From positions 1 through 64,000 of the forward strand of contig NZ_JBHMFT010000019.1 in assembly GCF_051433195.1 (NCBI RefSeq): a stretch of DNA of 64,000 nucleotides, in the 5' to 3' direction. This DNA is from Falsiroseomonas sp051433195. Its GTDB lineage: Bacteria > Pseudomonadota > Alphaproteobacteria > Acetobacterales > Acetobacteraceae. The notes under the pieces were generated by a model, which did no database searches, was not told the origin of the DNA, and worked only from the letters and a program-made list of their open reading frames with translations. Made by a program: the position numbers and the translations under genes. Below are positions 18,309-26,504 of this stretch, piece after piece; positions within the stretch are counted from its first letter, which is position 1; every line of letters begins with the position of its first letter.

Positions 18309-19234
18309 GGGTTGGGTCCGCCACCATTCGGCACCGGACGCAGGGCCGGCGGGTTCACCGGGCCCGCGCCGGCGACCACGCCGGAATAGTCCGCCCGCAC
18401 CTGGCCGAGAAGGTCCTGCACCCCCGGCAGGGCCAGCAGGCGCGGCAGCATCGCCGCGGCCAGCGCCTCGCCGGCCCTGGTGTCGCTGGGGAAATGCACC
18501 CCGGCCACCTCCCGGTTCTGCGCGATGCGGTCGGCCAGCGCATCGAAGGGCCCGGCAAGGCCGGGCTGCAGGCCCGGCGCCATCGCCGCATGCAACAGGC
18601 CGGCGATCAGATGCGACTGGAAGCTGTGGTTGCTGGGGTAGGAGGCGTGCGCCGGCGCGGGGATCATCGGCATCAGCGCCGGATAGACCTGCACCGGGCG
18701 GGGCCGGAGGAAGTGCCACTTCCAGTGCAGGCCCACCATGTGCCCGGTGGCTAGCGCCAGCGAGACCAGCGTCATCGTCGCCGGCCGCCCCCCGGCATCC
18801 GCCATCAGCAGCCGCAGCCAGGCACCCGCCAGATTGTCGGACTGGGCGCGGATCTCGGCGGCACGTCCGGCGCGCAGGGGGATCTTGGCCAGCAGCAGCT
18901 TGATCTCGTCCTTCAGCGCATCCGCGCCATTGTCCGGTTGCCTGGGCACCGCGGCGCGCCAATCCGTGCCGGCGAACTCCGCGAGCAGCACCTGCGCGCG
19001 GAAGCGCGGCGCGAAGGCGGCTTTCGGGAAGCCGGCGCCGGACAGCAGCGGGAACTCGCCCGGCTCGGCCTCGAGGCCCGCGAGCAGGTTGCCGCCGAAC
19101 AGGCCGAGGCCGCCCCCATGGCCACCGTCATGGCCACCGTCATGGCCACCGTCATGGCCGCCATCGTGGCCCCCGTCGTGGCCCCCGTCGTGGCCACCAT
19201 CGTGGCCACCATCCGTCGAAACACCACCCGACAT
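18305..19234 (-). CDS. PAP2/vanadium haloperoxidase-like protein with N-terminal GGHD repeat
   Basis: A 309-residue protein. After eight residues it has seven GGHD units and one GGHG, a His/Asp-rich flexible tail suited to binding metal ions. The rest matches the vanadium-haloperoxidase/acid phosphatase core: K-x6-RP (K172 ... R179-P180), PSNH at 200-203 in place of PSGH, and R-x5-H-x3-D (R241, H247, D251). No transmembrane helices or signal peptide are obvious, unlike membrane PAP2 lipid phosphatases. It probably hydrolyses phosphate esters or oxidises halides. It is translationally coupled to the papain-like gene by a GTGA overlap, so the two are likely to act together. Confidence 0.75.
   Translation of the reverse strand: MSGGVSTDGGHDGGHDGGHDGGHDGGHDGGHDGGHDGGHGGGLGLFGGNLLAGLEAEPGEFPLLSGAGFPKAAFAPRFRAQVLLAEFAGTDWRAAVPRQPDNGADALKDEIKLLLAKIPLRAGRAAEIRAQSDNLAGAWLRLLMADAGGRPATMTLVSLALATGHMVGLHWKWHFLRPRPVQVYPALMPMIPAPAHASYPSNHSFQSHLIAGLLHAAMAPGLQPGLAGPFDALADRIAQNREVAGVHFPSDTRAGEALAAAMLPRLLALPGVQDLLGQVRADYSGVVAGAGPVNPPALRPVPNGGGPNP
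19115..19210 (-). repeat. 12-bp coding minisatellite (GGHD repeat)
   Basis: Eight 12-bp units, read on the plus strand as variants of GCCACCGTCATG, encode the GGHD/GGHG tail of the PAP2-like protein. Units differ only at third positions, so the peptide is kept while the DNA has diverged slightly, which argues for selection on the protein. The tract is prone to slippage and copy-number change in steps of four residues. Confidence 0.85.
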
Positions 19235-19283
19235 CGTCTCCGCTCCTTCCAGGCCTGCAAGCCAGTTGGAAAAGACGCGCGGT

Positions 19284-20819
19284 TCAGGCCGGCAGCCCGG
19301 CCGCCGCCACGCGCCTCCGGTACAGCTCCCGCGTCGCGGGGTCGCGATAGGGCGTGCGGGCGGCGACGAGGGAGGCGCGGGAATCCGGCTCCAGCGCCAT
19401 CACCTGCTCGACCAGCGGCCGCGCCTCCGCGAGCCGGCCGAGGGCGGCCAGCGACGCCGCGGTCAGGCGCAGGTTCGAGGTGTAGTGCGGGTTGGCCCGC
19501 TGCGAGCGCAGCCCCCATTCCGCCGCCGCCTCCAGCTCATCCGCCGCGTAATGCGCGATGGCCTTGTAGTGCTGGTAGCGGAAGATCAGCGGGTCCTCCG
19601 GCGAAAGGGCCAGCGCCTGGTCGGCGCGCCGCAGCGCCTCCTGCCCCTCGCCCATGAAGGCATAGGTCGGGCTGCTGCGAAGCCAGGCCTCGGCATCGTT
19701 CGGCGCCGCCTCCAAGGCACGGTCGAACTGCGTCACGGCATCCGCGTAGCGCCGGCGCAGCACGGTGTGGCTGTGGCCGAGCAGCGCGAGGGCCCGCGCA
19801 TTGCCGGGGTCGAGGTCCAGCGCCGTGCGCACCGCGGCCTCCAGCGCCTCGGTCTCCGCCGCCGCATCGGGCGACCAGCCCTGGCCGATGCGCAGCGAAT
19901 GCCAATCGCCCAGCGCGGCGTAGCCGGGGGCGAAGCCGGGATCGAGCGCGATCGCCTGCCGCAGCATCCCGCCCGCCGTCTCGAAGGCCTGGCGCTCCAG
20001 CCGGAACACCATCTGCCGCGCCTGCAGCAGCAGGTGGTAGGCGCCGAGCACGCGGGGCGGCGCCTGCCGGGCGGCGCGCAGCTCGGCCTCCTGGACCCGC
20101 GGCGCCAGGGTGTGGGCGATGATGGCGGCGATGCGGTCCTGCGTCTCGAACAGCGCCGCATCCACCAGGTCGAAGGATCGCTGCCACAGCACCCGGCCGC
20201 TCTGCGCCTCCGCCAGCTCCATGCCCAGGCGCAGCCGGTCCCCGGCACGGCGCAGCGTGCCGGCGGTGACGTAGTGCGCGCCGAGGCGCTGGCCGACCGA
20301 GGGCAGGTCGGCCTCCGCCGCCAGGTGCCGCGTCGAATTGGCGGAAATCACCACCGGCTCGCGCAGCCCGGCCAGCGCACCGACGATGCCGTCCAGGATG
20401 CCCTCCGCCACCAGGGCCAGGTCCGGGGCGTCCGGCAGCAGCCGGAACGGCAGCAGCGCCACCACCGGCATGCTGCGCACCGCCGCGGGGACCGCCGGCG
20501 GGACGGTGACGGGCGCTTCGGCCTCCAGCAGGTAGCCGCGCTTCGCCACCGTCCGCAGCAGCGCGGCATCCGGGCCGAGGGCGCGGCGCAGCTCGACCAC
20601 GCATTGCGTGATGCTGTCGTCGGTGACGTGCAGGTCGGGCCACAGCGCGTCCAGGATCTCGCCGCGCGCCACCACGCGGCCGCCATGCCGGTGCAGCAGC
20701 AGCAGCAGCTCCAGCGTCTTCGGCCGCAGCGACACGCCGGTGCCATCGGCGCAGCGCAGCACGCCCCGGTCCGGGTCGAGCGAGCGGCTTCCGATGCGCA
20801 GCTGCGGCGCGGCGGTCAT
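19284..20819 (-). CDS. Winged-helix (CadC/OmpR-type) regulator with TolB-like and TPR domains
   Basis: A 511-residue protein. Residues 8-100 are an OmpR-type winged helix (SLRPKTLELLLLLHRHGGRVV ... SITQCVVELRRAL ... GYLLEAEAP). Residues 115-240 resemble the TolB-like domain of such regulators (VVALLPFRLLPD ... YVTAGTLRRAGDRLRLGMEL). From about 270 to the end there are several TPR helices (ALDPGFAPGYAALGDWHS, ALDLDPGNARALALLGHSH, ALSPEDPLIFRYQ). There is no transmembrane segment, so it is a soluble one-component regulator or adenylate-cyclase-associated type. ATG 20819 was chosen because the wHTH begins directly after it. The target is unknown; the divergent hydrolase/MFS operon and the downstream PAP2/peptidase pair are candidates. 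Confidence 0.8.
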   Translation of the reverse strand: MTAAPQLRIGSRSLDPDRGVLRCADGTGVSLRPKTLELLLLLHRHGGRVVARGEILDALWPDLHVTDDSITQCVVELRRALGPDAALLRTVAKRGYLLEAEAPVTVPPAVPAAVRSMPVVALLPFRLLPDAPDLALVAEGILDGIVGALAGLREPVVISANSTRHLAAEADLPSVGQRLGAHYVTAGTLRRAGDRLRLGMELAEAQSGRVLWQRSFDLVDAALFETQDRIAAIIAHTLAPRVQEAELRAARQAPPRVLGAYHLLLQARQMVFRLERQAFETAGGMLRQAIALDPGFAPGYAALGDWHSLRIGQGWSPDAAAETEALEAAVRTALDLDPGNARALALLGHSHTVLRRRYADAVTQFDRALEAAPNDAEAWLRSSPTYAFMGEGQEALRRADQALALSPEDPLIFRYQHYKAIAHYAADELEAAAEWGLRSQRANPHYTSNLRLTAASLAALGRLAEARPLVEQVMALEPDSRASLVAARTPYRDPATRELYRRRVAAAGLPA

Positions 20820-21019
20820 GGCAGCAACGACCTCCCGACGGGACGGGCAGGATAGCGCGTCATCTCGGCTGGCTTCGAGTCCGGTGTTGGGCTGGCAGGA
20901 AGCCTGCCCGGGCAAGGTTTCGCGAAGATTTCGTGCGGGCTTCGGGACCGAAGGCGCCGCCCGCTGCTCCGCTCCGCCAGCCCGGGGAATGCCGGGTCCG
21001 CTGGACAGGAGCCACGCAG

Positions 21020-21787
21020 ATGACCGGATTAACCCCAAGGGGCAGCAGGCTGGCGCCTCGCGCCGCCGCCCTGATGCTGGCCCTGGCGGCCGCGCCCGCC
21101 GCCGCCGGCCCGCCAACCCACCACCAATTGCCCGCCCCCGTCGGCACCGCACAGTTGCTGCGGCCGGAGCGGTCCCATGCGGTGCCACTGGTGGTGCTGC
21201 TGCCCGATGCCCTCGGCGACGAGGGCCGCGCCGCACCCTATGTCGCGGCGCTGGAGCACAACGGCATCGCCAGCCTGGTGCTCGGCCTCGGCATCGCCTC
21301 GGAGCGCGGCGGGCCGGGCATCGACCCGGCCTCCTCCGCCATGGCGGCCGGCGTGGCGCTGGCCTGGGCGGCGGCGCAGCCCGGCGTCGCGGCGGGCCAG
21401 CTTGGCCTGATCGGGCTGGGCGCGGGGGGCCGGGCGGCGCTGGCGGCGGCGGAGGCGGGTGGGCCGGTCGTCGCGGTCGATCCCGGCTGCGCCGGGCTGG
21501 CGTTGCCGGAATGGATGCCATCCCTGCTGGTGTTCGGCCGCGCCGCGCCGGATGCGGAGGATTGCATCGCGCTGGAGGAACCGCCGGCCGGCGTGATCCG
21601 CGGCGTGCCCGGCCTCGGCCATGGCTGGGACGTGCGGCCGGAGCTGGCGCCGGGTAGTGCCCTGATGCCCGACCCGCGCGGCGGCCGGCGCCGCGTCAGC
21701 CCGAACCCGGCGGCGGCCCAGGCGGTCGCGGACCAGGTGGCCGCCTGGCTGGCGCACCAGTTCGCCGCGCGGGGTGCACGCCCATGA
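21020..21787 (+). CDS. Alpha/beta-hydrolase-fold protein lacking the nucleophilic serine
   Basis: A 255-residue exported protein with an N-terminal signal (AAALMLALAAAPAAAG). The fold resembles dienelactone-hydrolase-like enzymes: LVVLLPDALGDEGR after the first strand and a C-terminal GLGHGWDV that supplies the usual His. At the nucleophile elbow, however, the sequence is GLGAGG (132-137) where G-x-S-x-G is expected, so Ser is Gly. It may be a binding protein or pseudoenzyme, or use another residue. AGGAG lies eight bases before ATG 21020. It overlaps the next gene by ATGA, first in a three-gene unit with an MFS carrier. Confidence 0.65.
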   Translation: MTGLTPRGSRLAPRAAALMLALAAAPAAAGPPTHHQLPAPVGTAQLLRPERSHAVPLVVLLPDALGDEGRAAPYVAALEHNGIASLVLGLGIASERGGPGIDPASSAMAAGVALAWAAAQPGVAAGQLGLIGLGAGGRAALAAAEAGGPVVAVDPGCAGLALPEWMPSLLVFGRAAPDAEDCIALEEPPAGVIRGVPGLGHGWDVRPELAPGSALMPDPRGGRRRVSPNPAAAQAVADQVAAWLAHQFAARGARP

Positions 21788-22035
21788 CCGCGGAGCAGCA
21801 GGCCACCCGCCTTCCACCGGCCGAGGCCTGGGAGGCGCCATTGCCGCCACGGCCCGATCTCGCGGCGGTGCCCGCGCCGGACCCCGCCATGACCCCCGAG
21901 CGCCACGCCGCGATCCTGCGCTCGGCTGCCCGCACCGGGTCCTGGGAGGCGGCCGAGATCGCCACGCGCACCATGGCGGCGCAGGCGATGCGAGCCGCGA
22001 TGGGGCGCCTGCTGCGCCGGCTGTGGCGGCGATGA
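21784..22035 (+). CDS. Small hypothetical protein (83 residues)
   Basis: Not recognised. It overlaps both neighbours by four bases (ATGA at 21784-21787 and 22032-22035), which strongly supports translation. The N-terminal half is Pro/Ala-rich and probably disordered; the C-terminal half (ERHAAILRSAARTGSWEAAEIA ... GRLLRRLWRR) is an amphipathic, Arg-rich helix. No membrane segment. A partner or regulator of the adjacent hydrolase-fold protein or MFS carrier is possible. Confidence 0.6.
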   Translation: MTAEQQATRLPPAEAWEAPLPPRPDLAAVPAPDPAMTPERHAAILRSAARTGSWEAAEIATRTMAAQAMRAAMGRLLRRLWRR

Positions 22036-23258
22036 GCCGGCGGGCGCTGGCCCAACCGGCGGTCGATTCGGTGCCGGCCCCGGTCCGGCCGGACCTGGCG
22101 CGCTGGCGCGTGGTGGCGGGCGCCTTCCTGGTGCTGCTGGCCGGCTACGGCGCGATCTATTCCTACGCCGCCTTCGCCGAGCCGATCGCCGATGAATTCG
22201 GCACCGGACGCGCCAACCTGACCCTGGTCTTCGCCATCAGCGGCGCCTCCTGCTTCTTCGTCTCGCCGCTGTCCGGGCCGCTGGCGGACCGGATCGGCGC
22301 GCGGGTGCCGGCGCTGGCGGGGATGCTGCTGGTGGGTCTCGGCCTGCTGGTCGCGGCCAGCGCCCGCAGCCTGGTCGAAGTGCATGCCGGCTACGGCCTG
22401 CTGATCGGCCTCGGCACCGGCTTTGCCTATGTGCCGGCGATGGCCGGGGTGCAGGCCCGCTTCCGGCGGCACCGCGGGCTCGCCTCCGGCATCGCGGTCA
22501 GCGGCATCGGGGTGGGCACCGCCCTGGTGCCGCCGGCGGCGGAGGCGCTGCTGGCGCTCGGCGACTGGCGGCTGGCCTTCGTGGTGCTGGCGATCGTGCT
22601 GTCCGGGATCGGGCTGGTGGGCGCGGCCCTGCTGGATGGGGCGCCGCTGGAAGCCCTCGCGGTGCAACTGCGCCCGGCCGAGGCGCCGCCAGGCGCGGCC
22701 CGCAGCTTCATGCCGATCTGGTTCGGGGTGGTGCTGGTTTCCCTGCCCAGCACCCTGCCGCATGCGCTGCTGGTGGGGACGGCGCGCGACCTCGGCCTGC
22801 CGCGGGATGCGGCGCTGGGGCTGCTGGGGCTGCTCGGCCTCGGCACCATCGCCGGGCGATTCCTGCTGGCGGCGTTGGCCGATGCCGTGGGGCGGGCGCG
22901 GGTGTTCCTGGCGTGCTGCGCGGCGATGTCGGCCAGCCTCGGCCTGTGGGCGCTGGCGCCGGGGCTGCCGGGCTTGCAGGCCTTCGCGCTGCTGTTCGGG
23001 GCGCTGCAAGGGGGCTTCGTGGCGCTGCTGCCGGCCTTCGCGGCGGATGGCTTCGGGAGCCGCGACCTCGGCGCCCTGCTCGGGCGGCTGTATACCGCGC
23101 GGGGCGTGGCGCTGCTGCTGGCGCCGCCGACCCTGGCGTTCGCCATCGACGCGGCGGGCCAGAGGGCCGCGCCGCTTCTGGCGGCCGCACTGGTGGGGCT
23201 GGTCGGGGCCGCGCTGCTGGCGGCGGCGCGGCCCCGCCCGCCTCACATCTCGGCGTAG
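22032..23258 (+). CDS. Major facilitator superfamily transporter
   Basis: A 408-residue inner-membrane protein with about twelve hydrophobic helices. The MFS motif between helices 2 and 3 appears as GPLADRIGARVPALAG and its second-half counterpart as AALADAVGRARVFLACC. The opening FLVLLAGYGAIYSYAAFAEPIADEFG resembles oxalate/formate and monocarboxylate antiporter subfamilies, so an organic-acid substrate is plausible but unproven. ATG 22032 gives an ATGA overlap with the preceding small gene; upstream in-frame codons belong to shadow sequence. Its 3' end overlaps the convergent binding-protein gene by 16 bp. Confidence 0.85.
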   Translation: MSRRALAQPAVDSVPAPVRPDLARWRVVAGAFLVLLAGYGAIYSYAAFAEPIADEFGTGRANLTLVFAISGASCFFVSPLSGPLADRIGARVPALAGMLLVGLGLLVAASARSLVEVHAGYGLLIGLGTGFAYVPAMAGVQARFRRHRGLASGIAVSGIGVGTALVPPAAEALLALGDWRLAFVVLAIVLSGIGLVGAALLDGAPLEALAVQLRPAEAPPGAARSFMPIWFGVVLVSLPSTLPHALLVGTARDLGLPRDAALGLLGLLGLGTIAGRFLLAALADAVGRARVFLACCAAMSASLGLWALAPGLPGLQAFALLFGALQGGFVALLPAFAADGFGSRDLGALLGRLYTARGVALLLAPPTLAFAIDAAGQRAAPLLAAALVGLVGAALLAAARPRPPHISA

Positions 23259-24361
23259 CTGCCGTTGCGCCAGACGTAGAAGACGTAGTCCGGCACGGTG
23301 ACGTCGCCCTTCTGGTCGAAGTTGATGTCGCCGAGCACGCTGGCCCAGGGGCCGCCGGACTTCAGCAGCGCCGCGATCCGCCGCGGATCGGTGCCGCCGG
23401 CCCGCGTCGCCGCCGCCGCCCAGATCTGCATGGCGGCGTAGGTGTACAGGACATAGCCCTCGGGATCGACGTTGCGGGCACGGAAGCGCTGCACCACCTG
23501 CGCCGCGGTCGGGCGCTTACGGGGGTCGCTGCTGAAGGTCATCAGCGTGCCTTCACCCGCTGCGCCGGTGATCTGCCAGAACTCGTTGGTCACCAGCGCA
23601 TCGCCGCCGATCAGCGTCAGGTTCAGCCCGACCTCCTTCGCCTGGCGCAGGATCAGGCCGGATTCGGTGTGGTAGCCGCCGACATACAGCACGCCGATCT
23701 GCGCCTGCTGGAGGCGGGAGACGATGGCGGAATAGTCGCGCTCGCCCGGCGTATAGGCGGAGAACAGCGTCTCCTGCACCCCGGCCGCGTTCAGCGACTT
23801 CTTGGTCTCCTCCGCCAGGCCGCGGCCATAGGCGGTGTTGTCGTGCAGGATGGCGATGCGCCGATCCTTCATGTTCTGCGCGATGTAGCGCCCGGCGACG
23901 AGCCCCTGCTGGTCGTCGCGGCCGCAGACGCGAAACGTGTTCCAGCCGCCGGCATCGGTGTAGGCCGGGTTGGTCGAGGCCGGGCTGATCTGCAGCACCC
24001 CTTCGTCGCCATAGACCTTGCTGGCCGGGATCGAGCTGCCGGAGCAGAAATGGCCCGCGACCAGGGCCACCTGGCGGGAGGAAAGCTGGTTGGCGACGGA
24101 GACCGCCTGGCGCGGGTCGCAGGCGTCATCGCCGATTTCCAGCGCCAGCTGCCGGCCGAGCACGCCGCCGGCGGCGTTGAGGTCCGTGACCGCCTGCTGC
24201 GCGCCTTCCCGCATCTGGCCGCCGAAGGCCGCGTATTGCCCGGTCATCGGCCCGGCGGTCGCGATGCGGATCGGGCCGGAGCCCTGGGCCAGGGCCCCAC
24301 GGCCGGCCAGCAGCACCGGCGCGGCCAGCGCGCCGCCCAGAATCGTCCTGCGTTGAATCAT
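23243..24361 (-). CDS. Branched-chain amino-acid-type ABC substrate-binding protein (LivJ family)
   Basis: A periplasmic type-I binding protein of 372 residues. MIQRRTILGGALAAPVLLAGRG is a signal segment; the mature protein opens with IRIATAGPMTGQYAAFGGQM. Characteristic segments are VALVAGHFCSGSSIPA, LQISPASTNPAYT, DRRIAILHDNTAYGRG and VLYVGGYHTESGLI. ATG 24361 was taken as start because it heads the signal peptide; GTG/ATG codons three residues upstream are alternatives. No permease or ATPase genes of the Liv type are adjacent, so it is an orphan receptor. Confidence 0.88.
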   Translation of the reverse strand: MIQRRTILGGALAAPVLLAGRGALAQGSGPIRIATAGPMTGQYAAFGGQMREGAQQAVTDLNAAGGVLGRQLALEIGDDACDPRQAVSVANQLSSRQVALVAGHFCSGSSIPASKVYGDEGVLQISPASTNPAYTDAGGWNTFRVCGRDDQQGLVAGRYIAQNMKDRRIAILHDNTAYGRGLAEETKKSLNAAGVQETLFSAYTPGERDYSAIVSRLQQAQIGVLYVGGYHTESGLILRQAKEVGLNLTLIGGDALVTNEFWQITGAAGEGTLMTFSSDPRKRPTAAQVVQRFRARNVDPEGYVLYTYAAMQIWAAAATRAGGTDPRRIAALLKSGGPWASVLGDINFDQKGDVTVPDYVFYVWRNGSYAEM

Positions 24362-24441
24362 TCCACCCACTCCCTGCCTGCGGCGCCGCTTGGCGCTTGT
24401 GAATCGAAAGGTAGGCGAGAGACCGGGCGGCTGACCAGCAT

Positions 24442-24744
24442 CTACATCAAGCGGGCCGGCTCGATCTGGTCGATGGCCTGCGCCATGGCGACATCGCGCT
24501 CGGACAGCCCGCCGGCATCATGCGTGGTCAGCAGGATCTCCACCCGGTTCCAGACATTCGACCACTCCGGATGATGGTCCATCCGCTCCGCCACCAGGGC
24601 GACACGGGACATGAAGCCCCAGGCGGCCGAGAAATCGGCGAAGCGGAAGCGGCGCCGGATGGCATCCCGCCCCTCCACCAGGGACCAGTGCGGCAGGTTG
24701 CGCGCCAGTTCGGCGCGGGCGGCGGAATCGAGGGGGCGGATCAT
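24442..24744 (-). CDS. phhB: 4a-hydroxytetrahydrobiopterin (pterin-4a-carbinolamine) dehydratase
   Basis: A 100-residue protein matching the usual size of the family. The signature ERMDHHPEWSNVWNRVEI ... LTTHDAGGLSERD contains the conserved His-His-Pro, aromatic, His and Asp residues. The enzyme dehydrates 4a-hydroxy-tetrahydropterin to recycle the cofactor of phenylalanine hydroxylase. A phenylalanine hydroxylase gene is not in the window, but fahA of tyrosine catabolism is. The start at ATG 24744 begins the domain; longer upstream codons are shadow sequence opposite the metallopeptidase gene. Confidence 0.9.
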   Translation of the reverse strand: MIRPLDSAARAELARNLPHWSLVEGRDAIRRRFRFADFSAAWGFMSRVALVAERMDHHPEWSNVWNRVEILLTTHDAGGLSERDVAMAQAIDQIEPARLM

Positions 24745-24798
24745 GGCAGGCTCCGGCTGGGCTTGACGTTGCGGTCGGCGGCGGGAAGGAAGCAGCGG

Positions 24799-25194
24799 AT
24801 GACCCGCTTCAACCACCCCCCGACCCTCGAGGACATCGTGGAGATGGCCGAACAGGCCTTTTCCGCCATCCCCAAGGAGCTGCGCGACCTGGTGCGCGGC
24901 GCCGCCATCGTGGTGGAGGAGGTGGCGGATGACGAGACCGCCGCCGAACTCGGCTTCGAAAGCCCCTGGGCACTGACCGGCCTGTATCGCGGCACGCCGA
25001 TGACGCAGAAATCCGTCTTCGACGCACCGGGCGAGCCCGACAGCATCACCCTGTACCGCGAGCCGATCCTGCTGGAATGGGTCGAGACCGGGGAGGACCT
25101 GTTCCGGCTGGTGCGCAACGTGCTGATCCACGAGATCGCGCACCATTTCGGCTTTTCGGACGATGACATCGACCGGCTGGAGGGCGACGGGTAG
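24799..25194 (+). CDS. Zincin-like metallopeptidase (MpPF26/DUF1025 family)
   Basis: A 131-residue soluble protein with the zinc motif HEIAHHFGFSDDDI at the C-terminus (HExxH plus downstream acidic residues). The N-terminal half contains VEMAEQAFSAIPKELRD and a middle segment SITLYREPILLEW, as in the minimal metallopeptidase family found across alphaproteobacteria. Substrate is unknown. GGAAGGA precedes ATG 24799. It diverges from phhB across 54 bp and ends beside an intergenic repeat that separates it from convergent ilvE. Confidence 0.85.
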   Translation: MTRFNHPPTLEDIVEMAEQAFSAIPKELRDLVRGAAIVVEEVADDETAAELGFESPWALTGLYRGTPMTQKSVFDAPGEPDSITLYREPILLEWVETGEDLFRLVRNVLIHEIAHHFGFSDDDIDRLEGDG

Positions 25195-25258
25195 CCCCCC
25201 CCTCACCCAACCGTTGAACGCATGCGTTCACCCCCCCCCAAGGGGGAAGAGGGCTTTG
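25195..25258. repeat. Intergenic GC-rich repeat, copy 1
   Basis: Between the convergent metallopeptidase and ilvE genes lies a C-rich element containing CCCTCACCCAACC at one end and GAGGGCTTT at the other, with an internal GAACGCATGCGTTC palindrome. The same end sequences occur at 30892-30935, so this is one member of a dispersed repeat family. In this position it could also serve as a bidirectional terminator. Confidence 0.6.
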
Positions 25259-25260
25259 GA

Positions 25261-26346
25261 CTACGCCTCCACCGGCACCTGCACCGTGCTGGTCCAGCCA
25301 TGCGGGTCGGGCGCGGTGCCGTACTGGATGCCGACGATGGCATCGTACAGCTTGCGGGTCAGCGCACCGGTGTTGCCGTCGCCGATCCGCATCCGCTCCC
25401 CCTTGTAGCCCAGCTCCCCGATCGGGGAGACCACGGCGGCGGTGCCGGTGCCCCACATCTCGGTCAAAGTGCCGTCGCGGCCGGCCTGCATGACCTCCTC
25501 GATGCTGACCCGGCGCTCGGACACCGCCATGCCCCAGTCGCGAAGCAGCGTCAGGATGGAGTTACGCGTCACGCCGTCCAGGATGGTGCCCGCCAGCGGC
25601 GGGGTCACCACCTCGTCGCCGATCCGCATCATGATGTTCATGGTGCCGACCTCGTCGATCCAGCGCCGCTCCACGCCATCCAGCCACAGCACCTGGGTGT
25701 AGCCCTGCCGTTCGGCCTCCTGCTGCGCGGCGAGCGAGGCGGCGTAGTTGGCGGCGGCCTTGAGCTCGCCCAGGCCGCCCTGCACCGCGCGCACATGCGT
25801 ATCCGTCGCCAGGATGCGCACCGGCTTCACGCCTTCCTTGTAGTAGGCGCCGACAGGGGAGCAGATGACGAAATAGGTGTAGCGGTGCGAGGGATGCACG
25901 CCGAGCATCACATCCGTCGCGATCACGATCGGGCGGATGTACAGCGCGGTGCCCTGGGTGCGCGGCACCCATTCATGGTCCACCGCCACCAGCGCCTCGA
26001 AGGATTGCCGCACCAGCTCGGCATCGGGGGCCGGGATGCAGAGGCCGGCGCAGGACTTGCCGAGGCGCTCGGCGTGGCGCTGCGCCCGGAACAGGCGGAT
26101 GGCGCCATCCGGTCCGCGGAACGCCTTCAGCCCGTCGAACACCGCCTGGGCGTAGTGCAGGACCGTGGTGGCGGGATCCAGCACCAGCGGCGCGTAGGGG
26201 ACGATGCGCGGGTCGTGCCAGCCCTTCCCGTCCTCGTAGTCCATCAGGAACATGTGGTCCGTGAAGGACTTGCCGAAGATCAGCGCGGCATCGTCCGGGC
26301 GCGGCTTCGGCGTGCGGGTGAGCGTGGTGCTGAAGGAAGCGGTCAT
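25261..26346 (-). CDS. ilvE: Branched-chain amino-acid aminotransferase
   Basis: A 361-residue class IV PLP enzyme of the eukaryote-like BCAT-II type. Visible signatures are LHYAQAVFDGLKAFRGPDG, RLGKSCAGLCIP, ALYIRPIVIATD, the PLP-lysine region GGLGELKAAANYAASL, and the class IV signature around MWGTGTAAVVSPIGEL. It transfers the amino group of Leu, Ile and Val to 2-oxoglutarate. A frame extends 28 codons further upstream, but ATG 26346 starts the family-typical N-terminus. It is transcribed toward the metallopeptidase gene. Confidence 0.92.
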   Translation of the reverse strand: MTASFSTTLTRTPKPRPDDAALIFGKSFTDHMFLMDYEDGKGWHDPRIVPYAPLVLDPATTVLHYAQAVFDGLKAFRGPDGAIRLFRAQRHAERLGKSCAGLCIPAPDAELVRQSFEALVAVDHEWVPRTQGTALYIRPIVIATDVMLGVHPSHRYTYFVICSPVGAYYKEGVKPVRILATDTHVRAVQGGLGELKAAANYAASLAAQQEAERQGYTQVLWLDGVERRWIDEVGTMNIMMRIGDEVVTPPLAGTILDGVTRNSILTLLRDWGMAVSERRVSIEEVMQAGRDGTLTEMWGTGTAAVVSPIGELGYKGERMRIGDGNTGALTRKLYDAIVGIQYGTAPDPHGWTSTVQVPVEA

Positions 26347-26469
26347 GGCGCTTGGCCTTTGTTGCGTGCGGCTGGATGCTATCGCAATAGCCGGTCGCGG
26401 CGGAGCCACCAAGGGGAACAATGCACCCATGCGCCGGGGGCATGATAAGTCAGCCTGGCTGACGTAGAT

Positions 26470-26493
26470 GGGGAGGGCGCGAGCGCCCTCCCC
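26470..26493. terminator. GC-rich hairpin downstream of the peptide-binding protein gene
   Basis: GGGGAGGGCGC (26470-26480), GA, GCGCCCTCCCC (26483-26493): a perfect 11-bp stem just after the stop of the minus-strand binding-protein gene. No clear T-tract follows, so it may be a weak terminator or an mRNA-stabilising hairpin. Confidence 0.5.
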
Positions 26494-26504
26494 CAGTGGG
26501 AGAG

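Noticed and set aside
18309..18962. N-terminal extension of the papain-like peptidase
   Set aside because: It is a shadow of the PAP2-like gene; GTG 18308 forms the coupled start.
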